NCBI RefSeq assembly: GCF_001704415.2 | Contig: NC_030811.1 | Location: 3,754,501 to 3,818,500 of the forward strand | DNA: 64,000 nucleotides | Source of the DNA: Capra hircus | Lineage: Eukaryota; Chordata; Mammalia; Artiodactyla; Bovidae | Direction: 5' to 3' | Shown here: positions 1-10,944 of the stretch, one piece after another | Layout: each line of letters begins with the position of its first letter | Position numbering within the stretch: position 1 is the first letter of the stretch | The notes under the pieces: generated by a model | The model's input: only the letters and a program-made list of their open reading frames with translations | Databases searched by the model: none | Told to the model about the DNA's origin: nothing | Position numbers and translations under genes: made by a program

Positions 1-225
1 TGGGTCTGTGGCTGGCAGAAGGCCCCCTTCAAGCTATTTCCTCATGAGACAGGAACACAAGCTCCCTGGTGCCTCCTCTTATAAGGACGCTAATCCCACC
101 CCAAGGGCCTCACCCTCATGGCCTCATCTGACCCTGCTCTTCTCCCAAGGGCTCATCTCCAAACACCATCACATGGAGGGGGCAGGGTTTCCACATATGA
201 GTTTGGGGGGAAACACACATTCAGT
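1..225 (-). mobile_element. MLT1/MST-type LTR fragment (ERVL-MaLR)
   Basis: Read on the minus strand, the sequence has the MaLR order: ACTGAATG followed by a C-run, CATATG, a 'gatggtgtttgga' block, a GAGGCCATGAGGG block, then the 'cttataagagga' segment. It is cut by the window start. This is an old non-coding long terminal repeat from the placental mammal radiation. Exact subfamily uncertain. Confidence 0.7.
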
Positions 226-582
226 CCTTAACACTGACCCACCTCACCTCCACACCTAACCTATCGCCAAATTCTGTCTGTTCTACTCATCCTCTTGGAA
301 ATCTCTTATACTTGCCCCTCTTCTTTCCAGGGTTTCTCCTGCTGTTTGGAAAATACTGAAATGGAGACAGGAAAACAGAAACCCATGCAGCATCACGTGT
401 AAGGTAAGCCTCGTGTGTAGTACGTGCCACACCTCTCACCTGCTGTGGTTTTGTAGGCGGTGACCACAGCCATCTTAGTGATATCTCCTGGCCAACTCTC
501 CCAAAACTTCCTCTCTCCCTCAACCAAACAAAAAACCTCAAGAGGACTTTGCCACATATCTGCTACCAATTTCCCCATAGCT
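226..582. other. Unassigned intron sequence
   Basis: No repeat family or conserved coding frame recognised. The short open frames on both strands have no protein-like features. By orientation it belongs to DPP6 intron 1. Confidence 0.5.
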
Positions 583-1062
583 TCTCATCAGTAGCTAAGT
601 CACATCCGACTCTTTGCGACGTCATGGACTGGAGCACACACCGGCCTTCCCTGTCCTTCACCATCTCCCAGAGCTTGTTCAGACCCATGTCCACTGAGTC
701 GGTGATGCCATCCAACCATCTCATCCTCTGTCCCACTCTTCTCCTTCCGCGTTCAATCTTTCCCAGCATGAGGGTCTTTTCCAGTGAGTCAGCTCTTCCC
801 ATCAGGTGGCCAAAGGATTGGACCTTCAGTCCTTCCAATGAATATTTAGGACTGATTTCCTTTAGGATGGACTGGTTGGATCTCCTTGCAGTTCAAGAAA
901 CTCTCAAGAGTCTTCTCCAACACCACAGTTCAAAAGCATCAATTCTTCGGCGCTCAGCCTTCTTTATTGTCCAGCTCCCACATCGGTACCTGACTACTGG
1001 GAAAACCATAGCTTTGACTAGAGGGACCTCTGTCCCATCGCCTTGCGAAAGGTCATCTAAGG
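583..1062 (-). mobile_element. BovB LINE 3' end fragment
   Basis: On the minus strand this matches the BovB 3' end: the degenerate '...CCATAGTCAAAGC... WTIKKAE...DAFELWCWRRLLRVS' coding remnant, then the block before the ACTGA-type tail. The element is 5' truncated, as is usual for RTE-type LINEs, and carries stops and frameshifts. It is one of about fifteen BovB pieces in the window. Confidence 0.9.
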
Positions 1063-1940
1063 TCTGAACTCCATGCAGGAGCCCCATGACCCCTACCCAC
1101 CCCTGGGCTCACTTCCCGTCACTGTGTCTCATAGGCGTTGTCCTTCAGACTCACCGAGGTGCCAGGATGCTCTGAGCTCTCTTTCATGTCTTTGGGTCTT
1201 TGAAGGGGCTGTCACCTTGCCTGGAATATCTGTCTCCTTCCCACATTATCTCCTATTAATCTGTCAAGAATCATCACGAGCACTCGTCTCTCCCAGGAAA
1301 CTCTGCCTGACACCCCGGAGAGGAAGCTAAGCGCCTCTCTGTTCCCACAGGGCCTCTGCCTACTCTATCGGAGCATAATAAGGCGATGTGTTCAACTTGA
1401 GGGCAAAGGGCTGTTTTATTGATGAAATGCCACGTACTGAACTCCTTGTACTGGTAAAGAGATTAATATAGGGGATTTCAGACAAATTAATAAATCAACA
1501 CACCTTGTATTACTTGAATACAAATTTCTCACCTTGGTCCCTCAGGCCTGTGCTTTCCAAAATGGTAGCCCCTACCACAGGGCTGTTGAAATGTAAGTAG
1601 GTTAAGATTCAATAAAACTTAAGACTCAGTGGCTAAGCCATATCCCCGGTGCTCCACAGCCATGGCTTGCTCTCAGCTGTGGGACTGGGGGCCACAGATG
1701 TTGACTGTTTCCATCATTACAGAGAGTTTTATCAGTGGGGGGAAGATGCTGTCAGGACACAGCATTCAAGGAGCTGGTAAGGTCTGAGAATCGTCTGTCC
1801 TGATGGAGCCCCCTATACAGCATAGAGTCACGATACGGGCTTGACAATGTGACCGACCCCCATGGGTGCTGCGGCATGTGGCCCATGTTGACTCCATCAG
1901 AAGCCCGAAAAGAGATTTCACCTGTGGTCATTAAGAAAGA
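1063..1940. other. Unassigned intron sequence
   Basis: Mixed composition with no recognised gene or repeat. An AT-rich part around 1,430-1,520 may be an old, unrecognisable repeat. No splice-flanked conserved frame was found. Confidence 0.45.
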
Positions 1941-2150
1941 GGGCTGCCCAGGTGGCTCAGCAGTAAAGAATCTGCCTGCCAAAGCAGGAGACACGAGTTC
2001 AATCCCCAGGTCGGGATACCCTGGAGAAGGAAATGGTGACCCACTCCAGTGTTCTTGCCTGGAGAGTCCCATGGACGGAGGAGTGGGGCAGGTGGCAGTC
2101 CATGGGACTGCAAGGAGCTGGACAGGACCGTGCAACTTTCACTTTCCCTT
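1941..2150 (+). mobile_element. Bov-tA SINE, upstream member of a tandem pair
   Basis: It begins with the tRNA-related head (GGTGGCTCAGCAGTAAAGAATC), includes a B-box-like GTTCAATCCC, continues through the BovA body (CACTCCAGTGTTCTTGCCTGG) and ends in CTTTCACTTTCCC. A second copy follows without a gap. Pol III-derived, non-coding. Confidence 0.9.
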
Positions 2151-2342
2151 TTGGCGGCTCAAATGGTAAAGAATCTGCCCACAATACAGCAGACCTGGGT
2201 TCCATCCCTGGGTTGGGAAGGTCCCCTGGAGAAGGGAATGGCAACCCACTGCAGTATTCTTGCCTGGGAAATCCCATGGACACGGGAGTCTGGCGGGCTC
2301 CAGTCCACGGGATCACAAAGAGTCAGACTCAACTGAGCACAT
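2151..2342 (+). mobile_element. Bov-tA SINE, downstream member of a tandem pair
   Basis: Same family and strand as the copy before it, starting in the head at GGCGGCTCAAATGGTAAAG and ending at GAGTCAGACTCAACTGAGCAC. Head-to-tail arrangement suggests insertion of one copy into the tail of the other. Confidence 0.88.
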
Positions 2343-3983
2343 CAGGAGAGAGCAAAGGTTTCTCAGTCCCTGGACTAGTCTGATGATCTGGACGTCAGTT
2401 TTCTCTAGATCTTTCCCAGTTCAACTGATGATTTCCTACTTCAGAAAACAGAGGGGTGCTGACATTTTAGAAATGACGCTGAGAAATCTGTATCTTCCAC
2501 CAGTTCACACGTGCTGCCAGACACGAATCTGGTTCATGCTCTGCGTCAAGCGCTAGGTATTCCAGAATGAAAAGACCAGCGCTTGCCTCTACAGAGCTGG
2601 CAACTCATGAGACTCCCTGTTCTGCGCTCTGTATGCAGTGGGGAGCTGGGTGTAGCCAGAGGGGGCCTCTGCCTGTCCCATCTCCACACGCAGCCGAGCA
2701 GGTGACCCCCATGCCGTCCTGAAGGATGTCAGGGCTTTGTCTAGAGATGGATGGGGGGTAGGCAGCTGTGGATGAGCCCGCGTACCGAGGCACGGAGCCG
2801 ACACAGAGCCTCCATTGGCTGCTGGACGTCAGAGCAGGTCTCAGGTGCCGGGCAGGTGAGAGGCACACCCAAAGCGGGAGGCATCAGGCCAGAGGCTGTA
2901 AGGCAGAGGGGCCGAGCTGGGAGTCAGGGCACAGAGATGGACCCCGTCCCCACCGAGGGCAGGAATGGGTCATCCTGGGAAGCAGGCTTGCGGCAGCGAA
3001 GCGTTCCTCAAGGTGGACCCCGAGTCACTCGAAAGACAGCCCAGAAAGGGCAGCAGGGGCTGCTTTTAATAGCTTGTGACATTTGCGCGGCTTTCTTTCC
3101 AGCCAAACCCTCCCTTTCATCACACATCCCGGGGAAGGATTTCAGCCACTGCCTGGGGAGGCGCTGGGAACCCCAAGCGAGAGGCAGGAGCCGTTGCTTT
3201 TTTCAGAAAGGACACATCTGAAAACATGACCTCCTTTCTTTCTGGTTGGGCACAGCATGTGAGGAGGTGTCCGGGAAGGAAAGAATGAATAATGGAGAAA
3301 TGCCAGCGGCGGGGGGCCGGGGACCCGGCTGCTGCCAAGCATCCCGCCGCCGCCTCTGCTCCTGCCTCGTCCCGTGCGGCCCCGGGGATCCGTCTCATTT
3401 AGGCTCCTCGTTTCCCACCCCGGACAGTTCTGATGAACGTACAGCCTGACAGGCAGCACAGAGGACACAATTCTGAGTCCCCACCACATCGCCAGCCCAG
3501 GGCCGGTCCCCGGAGGGGCCTGGGACGCGGGGGCACGCTCCCTGACCCCCCAGAAGCTCAGATTCCAGAGAAAAAGAAAGGAAAAAGAAGGAAAAATGGG
3601 CAATTTCCTGTGTGGTGTGACACGTGCTCCCACCGCTGCGTGCAGGAAGACCTTCGGGGAGGCTGTCACGGTGACTCAGACGGGGACCAGGAGGACTTTG
3701 GAGGAAGATGGACTGTGAAGCGGGAATCCCTTCACTACAGAGTCTAGCAGAGCAGAGTGTCAGCTGTAACCCAGTGAGCCAGGGGAGGGGGGCAAAGTGT
3801 CCTCGCTGCCCACGTCTCTGCCACACCAGGAACTCTGTGGACCGGCCATTGCTTGCACAGGGTCAGCAAGGACATATGGCCAGGCCTGTGGAGAGGAGGG
3901 GGTGGAGGCAAACAGAAACCTTTCCCTGTAGCCCTAAGGACCCTTCCTCTCCACGGTTCCAACCAGAGCCCCCAGCGCTCCAG
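2343..3983. other. Unassigned intron sequence with a small CpG-rich patch
   Basis: No gene recognised. At about 3,300-3,400 there is a short GC- and CpG-dense patch (GCGGCGGG..., CCGCCGCCGCC). It is far smaller than a typical island. Several overlapping open frames on both strands reflect high GC; none shows a domain. Confidence 0.45.
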
Positions 3984-4034
3984 CCCTGACCCTAGCCTGA
4001 CCCTGACCCTGACCCTGACCCTAATCTGACCCTA
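3984..4034 (+). repeat. CCCTGA hexamer array, left part
   Basis: Runs of CCCTGA with occasional CCCTAG/CCCTAA units, a one-base variant of the vertebrate telomere hexamer CCCTAA. The array resumes at 4,250 after a SINE insertion. It is short, so an interstitial simple repeat is more likely than a fusion relic. Confidence 0.85.
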
Positions 4035-4247
4035 TAAAAAGTGTTAGTCACTCGGTCGTGTCTGACTCTCTGCAGCCCCATGGACTGTAGCCTACCAGGC
4101 TCCTCTGTCCACGGGATTCTCCAAGCGAGAATACTGGAGAGAGTAGCTATCCCCTTCTCCTTGAGATTTTCCCAACTCAGGGATCAAATCTGAGTCTCCT
4201 GCATTGGCAGGTGGGTTCTTTCCCATCTGAGCCAACAGTGAAACTCC
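4035..4247 (-). mobile_element. Bov-tA SINE inserted in the CCCTGA array
   Basis: Minus-strand Bov-tA: its tail (GTGTTAGTCACTCGGTCGTG in plus reading) is at the left and the tRNA-related head at the right (GGTTCTTTCCCATCTGAGCC). TCTGACCCT occurs on both sides (4,025-4,033 and 4,251-4,259), consistent with a target site duplication within the simple repeat. Confidence 0.88.
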
Positions 4248-4249
4248 AA

Positions 4250-4270
4250 CTCTGACCCTGACCCTAACCC
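4250..4270 (+). repeat. CCCTGA hexamer array, right part
   Basis: TCTGACCCTGACCCTAACCC continues the hexamer array that starts at 3,984 and shows that the SINE landed inside it. Confidence 0.8.
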
Positions 4271-4819
4271 CACATGGCACCACCAGCCACTCGTCTGAAT
4301 GTACGTTGGAACAGGTAGGTTAAGAATGGCTTCCTAGGAACCTCCACTGCTCACGTGACTGCCTGGGACACACCTGTCTCTTGCCCTCCCCTGATCCAGA
4401 GAGCTTGTGCCTCAGGAGGGGCAGGGGGAGAAATAATGAGGCCGAAGCCTCGGCCCCCAAGGGTGCCAGCCCTGGTTCTAGGCATCAATAAGGTGTCTGT
4501 ATACCTTCAGAGCACCAGGTTCTAGACATCTTCCTGTTCTGAGAGCACAGAACACACCTAGGTTTTCTACCTGCCGTCTGGCCACTGTCTTATTTTCTAA
4601 TTTCTCCACTACTCATGTGCACAGTTTATCAGGGGAAGGAAGAAAGAAATAAGGAAAATAAATAAAGCCATGTGTCTTCCACCGACAACGATCCTGCCAG
4701 AGGCTGGCTTGTCCGTTTGGGGAACAGGACTACAGAAATAGGTGTGTACATCCCCGGGCTGCACTGACACATAATTAGCTGCCCCTCGGTTCCCATGCCA
4801 ACAGGACATTGCAGCACCC
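4271..4819. other. Unassigned intron sequence
   Basis: No gene or repeat family recognised. Its right end leads into the 40-bp CCAAT minisatellite. Confidence 0.45.
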
Positions 4820-4976
4820 TAGAAGAGAACCAATCAGGAGTCCCTGTGGAGTGACATCCTAGAAGAGGGCCAATCAGAAGCCTTCGTGGAGTGACATCCT
4901 GAGAAGAGGACCAATCAGGAGGCTTTGTGGAATGACATCCTAGAAGAGAACCAATCAGGAGTCTTTGTGGAGTGAG
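4820..4976 (+). repeat. 40-bp minisatellite, about four copies, each with a CCAAT box
   Basis: Units start at about 4,820, 4,860, 4,900 and 4,941 (the last is truncated). Each has the order TAGAAGAG, then CCAATCAG, then GTGGAGTGACATCC. They diverge by a few substitutions and one single-base insertion. Every unit keeps CCAAT, the core of an NF-Y site, at regular 40-bp spacing. It lies in DPP6 intron 1, about 21 kb from exon 1. An origin within an LTR U3 region cannot be excluded. Confidence 0.9.
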
Positions 4977-5394
4977 TCGTCTGCAGAAGACAGGATGGTT
5001 TCCACACTTCTCAGCATGGACCTTCCCTGGAGTCCAGTGACTCTCACCTTCCCGTGACAGTCCCTTTCCTGTTTAACTTATCCAGTTCAAAGCACAATGC
5101 ACGACACTGCAGTATCTCATCATTTTGGCCTTCCTAACTATTCACATCAGAATCTGTTTCCTCCTTTCCTCTCTGGATTGTTTTCCCCAAAGGAAAAGTC
5201 CCCAGGGACAGCAAGCACCAATAAACTGGCAACAATGATTGAAAGATGGAGCCAGTGCACAAAGCAGCGAGTCGAATTTAGCGATAATGTATTGTTCCTT
5301 ACAATCCCAGCAACATAGGCAATGACCCTCCAAATGCTCTAAAATAACCAGAGAGCTGCCTGCTTCCAGAAAATCGTCAGGAAGTCAGTGTTAA
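4977..5394. other. Unassigned intron sequence
   Basis: No repeat or coding frame recognised between the CCAAT minisatellite and the MLT1 LTR. Confidence 0.45.
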
Positions 5395-5815
5395 GAGTTG
5401 AACTGGGTTCTCCCCAAAAGATAGGCTGTCCTAACCCCAGCATCTCACACTGTGACTCTATTTAAAAATCGGATGGTTGCAGATATAATTAGCTAAGACA
5501 AGGTCACATGGGGGTTAGGGTAGTTCTACATCCAATATAGGTGATGTCCTTAGGAGAAGAAGGGACGCAGAGAGAGAGGGTCGTGAGACAACCAGGTGGA
5601 GAGGAAAGTGGCACAGCCACCAGCCAAGAAACTCCTGGGCCGCCAGCAGCTGGGAGAGATCAGGAAGGACCCATCCCTGTCAGTGTCGGAGGAGGGGGCC
5701 CTGCCGACACCTTGATTTTGAACTTCTGGCCTCCAGAACTGTGATTCAATATGTCTCTGTTGGTCTGAGGCACCTCATTGGAGGTGTTTTGTCATAGAAG
5801 CCCTGGGAAATGAAA
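5395..5815 (+). mobile_element. MLT1-type LTR (ERVL-MaLR)
   Basis: Plus-strand order of MLT1 landmarks: a CCCCAAAAGATA start region, 'cctaaccccagcatctcacactgtgactctattt', 'aattagctaagacaaggtcac', 'ccaatataggtgatgtcctta', the internal purine-rich part, then 'cgacaccttgattttg', 'gcctccagaactgtga' and 'ttttgtcatagaagccc'. Nearly full-length non-coding LTR with no internal retroviral genes. Confidence 0.85.
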
Positions 5816-5957
5816 AGGTTCAGAGATAAGCTGTGATACAAAGAAACCAGCAGAGTCTGAAGGAGATTTCCTCCTCCTGCTGAAGAGGGGGGCGATGTCA
5901 GACCTGCCCCTCAAATACTGCCATTCCACAAACTGATATAAAGCAGGAGAGACCCTG

Positions 5958-6522
5958 CCACAAATGCATCTACTTAACGTGCTCTTGGAAGGAAAGTGAT
6001 GACCAACCTAGACAGCATATTCAAAAGCAGAGACATTACTTTGCCAACAAAGGTCTGTCTAGTCAAGGCTATGGTTTTTCCAATAGTCACGTATGGATGT
6101 GAGAGTTGGACTGTGAAGAAAGCTGAGCACTGAAGAATTGATGCTTTTGAACTGTGGTGTTGGAGAAGACTCTTGAGAGTCCCTTGGACTGCAAGGAGAT
6201 CCAACCAGTCCATTCTAAAGGAGATCAGTCCTGGGATTTCTTTGGAAGGAATGATGCTAAAGCTGAAACTCCAATACTTTGTCCACCTGATGCGAAGAAC
6301 TGACTCATTGGAAAAGACCCTGATGCTGGGAGGGACTGGGGGCAGGAGGAGAAGGGGATGACCGAGGATGAGATGGCTGGATGGCATCACCGACTTGATG
6401 GACATGAGTTTGAGTGAACTCCGGGAGTTGGTGATGGACAGAGAGACCTGGTGTGCTGCAATTCATGGGACTGCAGAGTTGGACACGACTGAGTGACTGA
6501 ACTGAACTGAATTGAACTGAAA
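5958..6522 (+). mobile_element. BovB LINE 3' end
   Basis: Plus-strand BovB from 'cttggaaggaaagtgatgacc' through the KAEH...DAFELWCWRRLLRVPWTARRSNQSI remnant in broken frames to the (ACTGA)n-like tail at about 6,495-6,522. 5' truncated and non-functional. An L1 tail starts directly after it. Confidence 0.93.
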
Positions 6523-6730
6523 GAGTCTACAAATAACAAATGCTGGGGAGGATGTGGAGAAAAGGGAACTTCCTACACTGTTGGTAGGAACGTAATTTGC
6601 TGCAGCTACTATGGAAAATAGTATGGAGTGTCCTCACAAAAAACAACAGAGCTACCATATGATCCAGGAATCCCAGTCCTGGGAATACATCCACAGAAAA
6701 CTCGAATTTGGAAAGATACATGCACCCCTA
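6523..6730 (+). mobile_element. L1 3' region, segment 1 of 3
   Basis: Matches the end of L1 ORF2: 'aaatgctggggaggatgtggag', 'cactgttggtaggaacgtaat', 'gctaccatatgatccaggaatcc'. The element is interrupted by two BovB copies and resumes at 7,206 and 8,047. Confidence 0.9.
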
Positions 6731-7205
6731 GTAGTCATGTGAGATGACTATCATGTGAGATGTGAAACTTGGACCATAAAGAAGGCAGAGCACCAAAGAA
6801 CTGATGCTTTCAAACTCTGCTACTGGAGAAGACTCTTGAGAGTCCCTTGGACTGCAAGGAGATCAAACCAGTCAATCCTAAAGGAAATCGACCCTGAATA
6901 TTCATTGGAAGGACTGATACTGAAGCTGAAACTCCAATACTTTGGCCAGCTGATGCAAAGAGTTGACTCACTGGAAAAGACCCTGATGCTGGGAAAGATT
7001 GAAGGCAGGAGGAGAAGGGGATGACAGAGGATGAGATGGGTGGATGGCATCACTGATTCAATGGACATGAACTTGGGCAAACTCTGGGAGATGCTGAGGG
7101 ACAGGGAGGACTTGCATACTGCAGTCCATGGGGGTCACAAGAGTCGAACACAACTTGGCAACTGAACACATACACACGCACATGTGCACACACACACACA
7201 CACAC
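6731..7205 (+). mobile_element. BovB LINE 3' end inserted in L1
   Basis: Plus-strand, 5'-truncated BovB with the usual 3' end and a (CA)n run at its tail (about 7,185-7,208). The 13-base direct repeat ACATGCACCCCTA flanks it at 6,718-6,730 and 7,206-7,218, which marks the target site duplication. Confidence 0.95.
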
Positions 7206-7208
7206 ACA
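7186..7208 (+). repeat. (CA)n microsatellite at a BovB tail
   Basis: About eleven CA units, grown from the 3' tail of the BovB insert. Simple repeats seeded by retroposon tails are common. Confidence 0.9.
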
Positions 7209-7566
7209 TGCACCCCTATGTTTATAACAGCACTAATTTCAGTGTCCAAGAGACGCAAGCAGGCTACATGTCTGCAGCCATATGAGTAGACAGAGAAGAT
7301 GTGGTGGAGATGTACACAATGGAGTACTACTCAGCCAGAAAAAAATAACGAAATACTGCCATGCAGAAACATGGAGGAACCTAGAGATTATCGTACTAAG
7401 TGAGATAAATCAGACAATTATTATATGCAATCACTTATAGGTTGAACAAAAAATACAAAAGAACTTATTTACAAAACAGAAACAGACTCATAGACATAGA
7501 GAACAATCTTATGGTTATCAAAGAGGAAAGTAGGGTAGGGATAAACTAGGAGCTTGGGATTAACAG
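7206..7566 (+). mobile_element. L1 3' region, segment 2 of 3
   Basis: Continues the same L1: 'gtttataacagcactaattt', 'caatggagtactactcagcc', 'cagaaacatggaggaacc', ending at 'ttaacagatgcac', where a minus-strand BovB is inserted. Confidence 0.9.
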
Positions 7567-8046
7567 ATGCACGCTCAGTCAGTTCAGTCACTCAGTTGTG
7601 TCCGACTATTTGCAACCCCATGGACTGCAGCACACCAGGCTTCCCTGTCCATCACCAACCCCCAGAGCTTGCTCAAACTCATGTCCATTGAGTCAGTGAT
7701 GCCATCCAACCATCTCACCCTCTGTCATCCCCTTCTCCTCCTGCCTTCAATCTTTCCCAGCATCAGGGCCTTTTCTTATGAGTCAGTTCTTTGCATCAGG
7801 TGGCCAAAGTATATTGGAGTTTCAGCTTCAGTATCAGTCCTTCCAATGAATATTCAGGGATGCTTCCCTTTAGGGTGGACTGGTTGGATCTCCTTGTAGT
7901 CCAAGGGACTCTCAAGAGTCTTCTTCAACACCACAGTTCAAAAGCATCAATTCTGTGCTCAGCTTTCTTTAGAGTCCAACTCTCACATCCATACATGACT
8001 ACTGGGAAAACCATAGCTTTGACTAGATGGACCTTTGTCGGCAAAT
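7567..8046 (-). mobile_element. BovB LINE 3' end inserted in L1
   Basis: Minus-strand BovB with its tail at the left (CAGTCAGTTCAGTCACTCAG) and the 5'-truncated end at the right (GACCTTTGTCGGCAAA). L1 sequence resumes immediately after it. No clear target duplication was found, and a few L1 bases appear lost at the junction. Confidence 0.93.
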
Positions 8047-8245
8047 AGATAAACAACAATGACCTACTGTATAGCGTGAGGAACCATATTCGGTATCTTA
8101 TAATCAACCATAATGGAAAAGAGTCTGAAAAGAATATATAGATACATATACATAACTGAATCACTTTGCTGCACACAAATGAACATGATGCTATAAATCA
8201 ACTACACGCCAATAAAACATTTGAAATAAATTAAAAAAAAGAATT
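8047..8245 (+). mobile_element. L1 3' end with A-rich tail, segment 3 of 3
   Basis: Typical ruminant L1 3' UTR: 'tagataaacaacaatgacc', 'cataatggaaaagagtctg', 'cactttgctgcacac', 'ccaataaaacatttgaaat', ending in an A-rich tail. Confidence 0.9.
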
Positions 8246-9570
8246 AAATGCTTCCCAAACTTTTTGACGAAAACCTCTTTTCCACACAAGGAGACATTTA
8301 AAAAGGGAAGCGTGGATAATGCCTTGCACAGGTTCCCCTGGCTCTGTAACAAGAGCCCAATCTTATTTCAAAGGAACTGCAAAGCTGACAGTTTTATACA
8401 CACTTACTGATGTGAAAAGAATTAGATTAAATTAGGTTCTTCATAATCGTCTTTTTAAGTGAAATTTTATATTTTACTAGTCAACAGATTTTATTTGAAC
8501 TCAATGAATGTGAGCGCCGGCCAGTCTTGGAGCCATAAAGACCAGGAAGAATGCCAAAGGATGTGGCCTATTCAGAACAAGCAAACGTGGTCCCACTTTC
8601 CAACACTGAACTAGAATCATGTCATTAAAAAAATATGGAATATGCTCTCCCCCAAAGGCATTCAGAGTTATTGGGAACTTTTCCAAAATTGGACACAGAT
8701 TTTTCCCTTCTCATTCTGGCCTGGCTTCACTGAAATTTGCATCTTGCTTCTCAGCTGAGCTGGGTTAATTATAGACATTTCCTTCTGTATTTCCCTAGTC
8801 GTGTGTTCCTGCTTCTAAAGTGTTTTGATGTGTGCCTCCTCGGGAAGACCTTTCTTTGGAAACATTAGCACTGGGAAGAAAATGAGCTTCGAGAAACACT
8901 GACCCAGACATCAAGTCAGGTGCCCAGAGATGTTACCAGCTCCTCCTGACTTTCTAGTTTACAGCTATTGCATGCTGACCCCTGTAAGGTGTATATGGTC
9001 GTGGAACCATTGATGGCCGCAAGCCAACCTCAAGATGTTTTAACTATCAGGTATTTCAGATACAGGATACCTTTCCAAGGCTTTCAATGATTCACGGAGT
9101 CTATTTCATCTTTTCTTTAATCTTGAAGTCTTTTGAGTTTGTAGAAAATGCTCCAAGGTCTCCTTGAACACAACACTGGCTCTGTTTCATTTTGGGAAAA
9201 CCTTATATCCTCCCCGCCCCTCTCCCCACTGTCTACACCGATGTTGCATTTTCTGGCTCATCTCCTGATGAGCTCACTGAGATCAGCCAGCTCACAGGGA
9301 CTGCTGCCCACGTCCAAGAGAGACTCAGCACCTTGACATTCAGTGGGCAGTCTGTCTTCACACCATGGTCTGAGTCCTGGGAAATCAGGCAGGGATCATG
9401 AGCTCTGGGACACAGCGAGGACCAACCAGAGTCTGGGTGAATAAACACAGCCTCCCGCACCTCTGAGAAGAACACTTCAGACGAAGGTCTTCACAAGCCC
9501 TGGTTTAGAGGGGAACACATCTACTGCTTTGGGCTAGTCACTGCGGTGGACACTCCTGTGTGTGCTTGTC
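8246..9570. other. Unassigned intron sequence
   Basis: No gene or recognisable repeat. Short open frames near 9.15-9.48 kb overlap on both strands and show no domain. Confidence 0.45.
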
Positions 9571-9575
9571 GTGTG

Positions 9576-9620
<45 letters not shown>
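9571..9620 (+). repeat. (GT)n microsatellite
   Basis: Fifty bases of GT with one GC interruption near the start. Alternating purine/pyrimidine with Z-DNA potential and likely length polymorphism. Confidence 0.97.
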
Positions 9621-9628
<8 letters not shown>

Positions 9629-10944
9629 CTCAGAAAGAAGCAGAGATGGGAAACCTGAAATTGACTACGTAAGCCCAACGTCGTCGAAGAAATGCATTGA
9701 CTTCCTTGGTTGGTTCCTGAGAAGAAACGTCCTCATAGTGCCACTGGCTGTCTAAACCCCCTTCCAGCTGCTTATGGTGTGATGCTCGCCCTGCTGGGGG
9801 TGATGGAGATGCTTCTCCAACCACAGAAAGCTGCAGAAACCACTTCAAAGGCGGGCACGCTTTCTCTTCTGACAATTGGATGGTACAGCCAGGTTCCCAT
9901 CCACCCACTCCTGAAGCTGGAGTGAAGAAACTTCTAGAAGTTTTAAAATGAAAATTTCCTGACTAAGTTGCTAATAGAGAGGCAGCTAAAAGGCAGGGGT
10001 TATGTTACAGTGAAATTTTATGAGGATCAGGAAGAGAAGTGGGTTCAGTATTTTTGTTTACAGTTAGAACACTTTTAAAATTTCAATTTTTATAGTCAAA
10101 TCCATATCTGGCCAGTTTTCCATTATTTTCCTATAGCTGCACTGAGTGCATACTTTTTTTTGCACTCTGTTTAATAAGGCCACATTTGCCAGCTGGCCCT
10201 TTCATAGCGACTCCTCAAGCTGAGCCCCCTACGTGGACGCCCCCCTTCCCCGGCAGGCACCGCTTCCATAGTGTTTTCCGTGTCTTCTAGCTTGACCTGT
10301 TCCGACCACTGCCGGGGAACATTACTCATTGAGCACTGTCCGTGCGTAACATTTCAAATTCTCAATCACAGGATGGACTCCAATAGAAGCCATGTTTTTC
10401 AGCCACTGTTTCCTCATTTAGTTTTGAGGTCTCAGGCTCCAGAGGGTCTCCATGAACACCCTTGGCAGGTGTCTGGTCTTTGTGGAGATGACAGGGTCCT
10501 GGGAATTAATCTGGGGTCAGCCTGCACTTCCTCACTTGTCCTCCTCTCTGGAGGGGAGCTTGGCCTTGAACCTGTGGCTCCAGCCACCACGTTTCCTTCA
10601 TGAAATTTGGGGCAGGCTGTTGGGGCAGGATCCTAAGGGGGATCCTGATTAACCCTGATGACCTCTGACATCACCAGCCCTTCTGAAAACCATGGAACCC
10701 AGCAGTCCAGCCCTCTCATAACAAACCACTCAACCTGCATAGCGGGATAATGGTTAAGTTATAAATACTAGGGATTGCAATTAAATAATCAGTGCCTATG
10801 TGATCACTGGGGGTTTATCACATTCCCTTCCTTTCCACAGTTCTAGCCCCAAGACACTTTACTCAAGGGAACACCCGAGTCCTCCACCTTTCCTTTCCAA
10901 AACAATCAGACTTGGTAACAAGAACTTTATGATTATGTCACGTA
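9621..10944. other. Unassigned intron sequence
   Basis: No gene or confident repeat call. Frames on both strands around 9.7-9.9 and 10.3-10.65 kb look random. Confidence 0.4.

Noticed and set aside
3300..3400. Possible second CpG island promoter
   Set aside because: Only about 100 bases of CpG-dense sequence; too short for an island and no exon recognised next to it.
3984..4270. True interstitial telomere from a chromosome fusion
   Set aside because: Units are mostly CCCTGA, the array is under 100 bases in total and there is no head-to-head arrangement.
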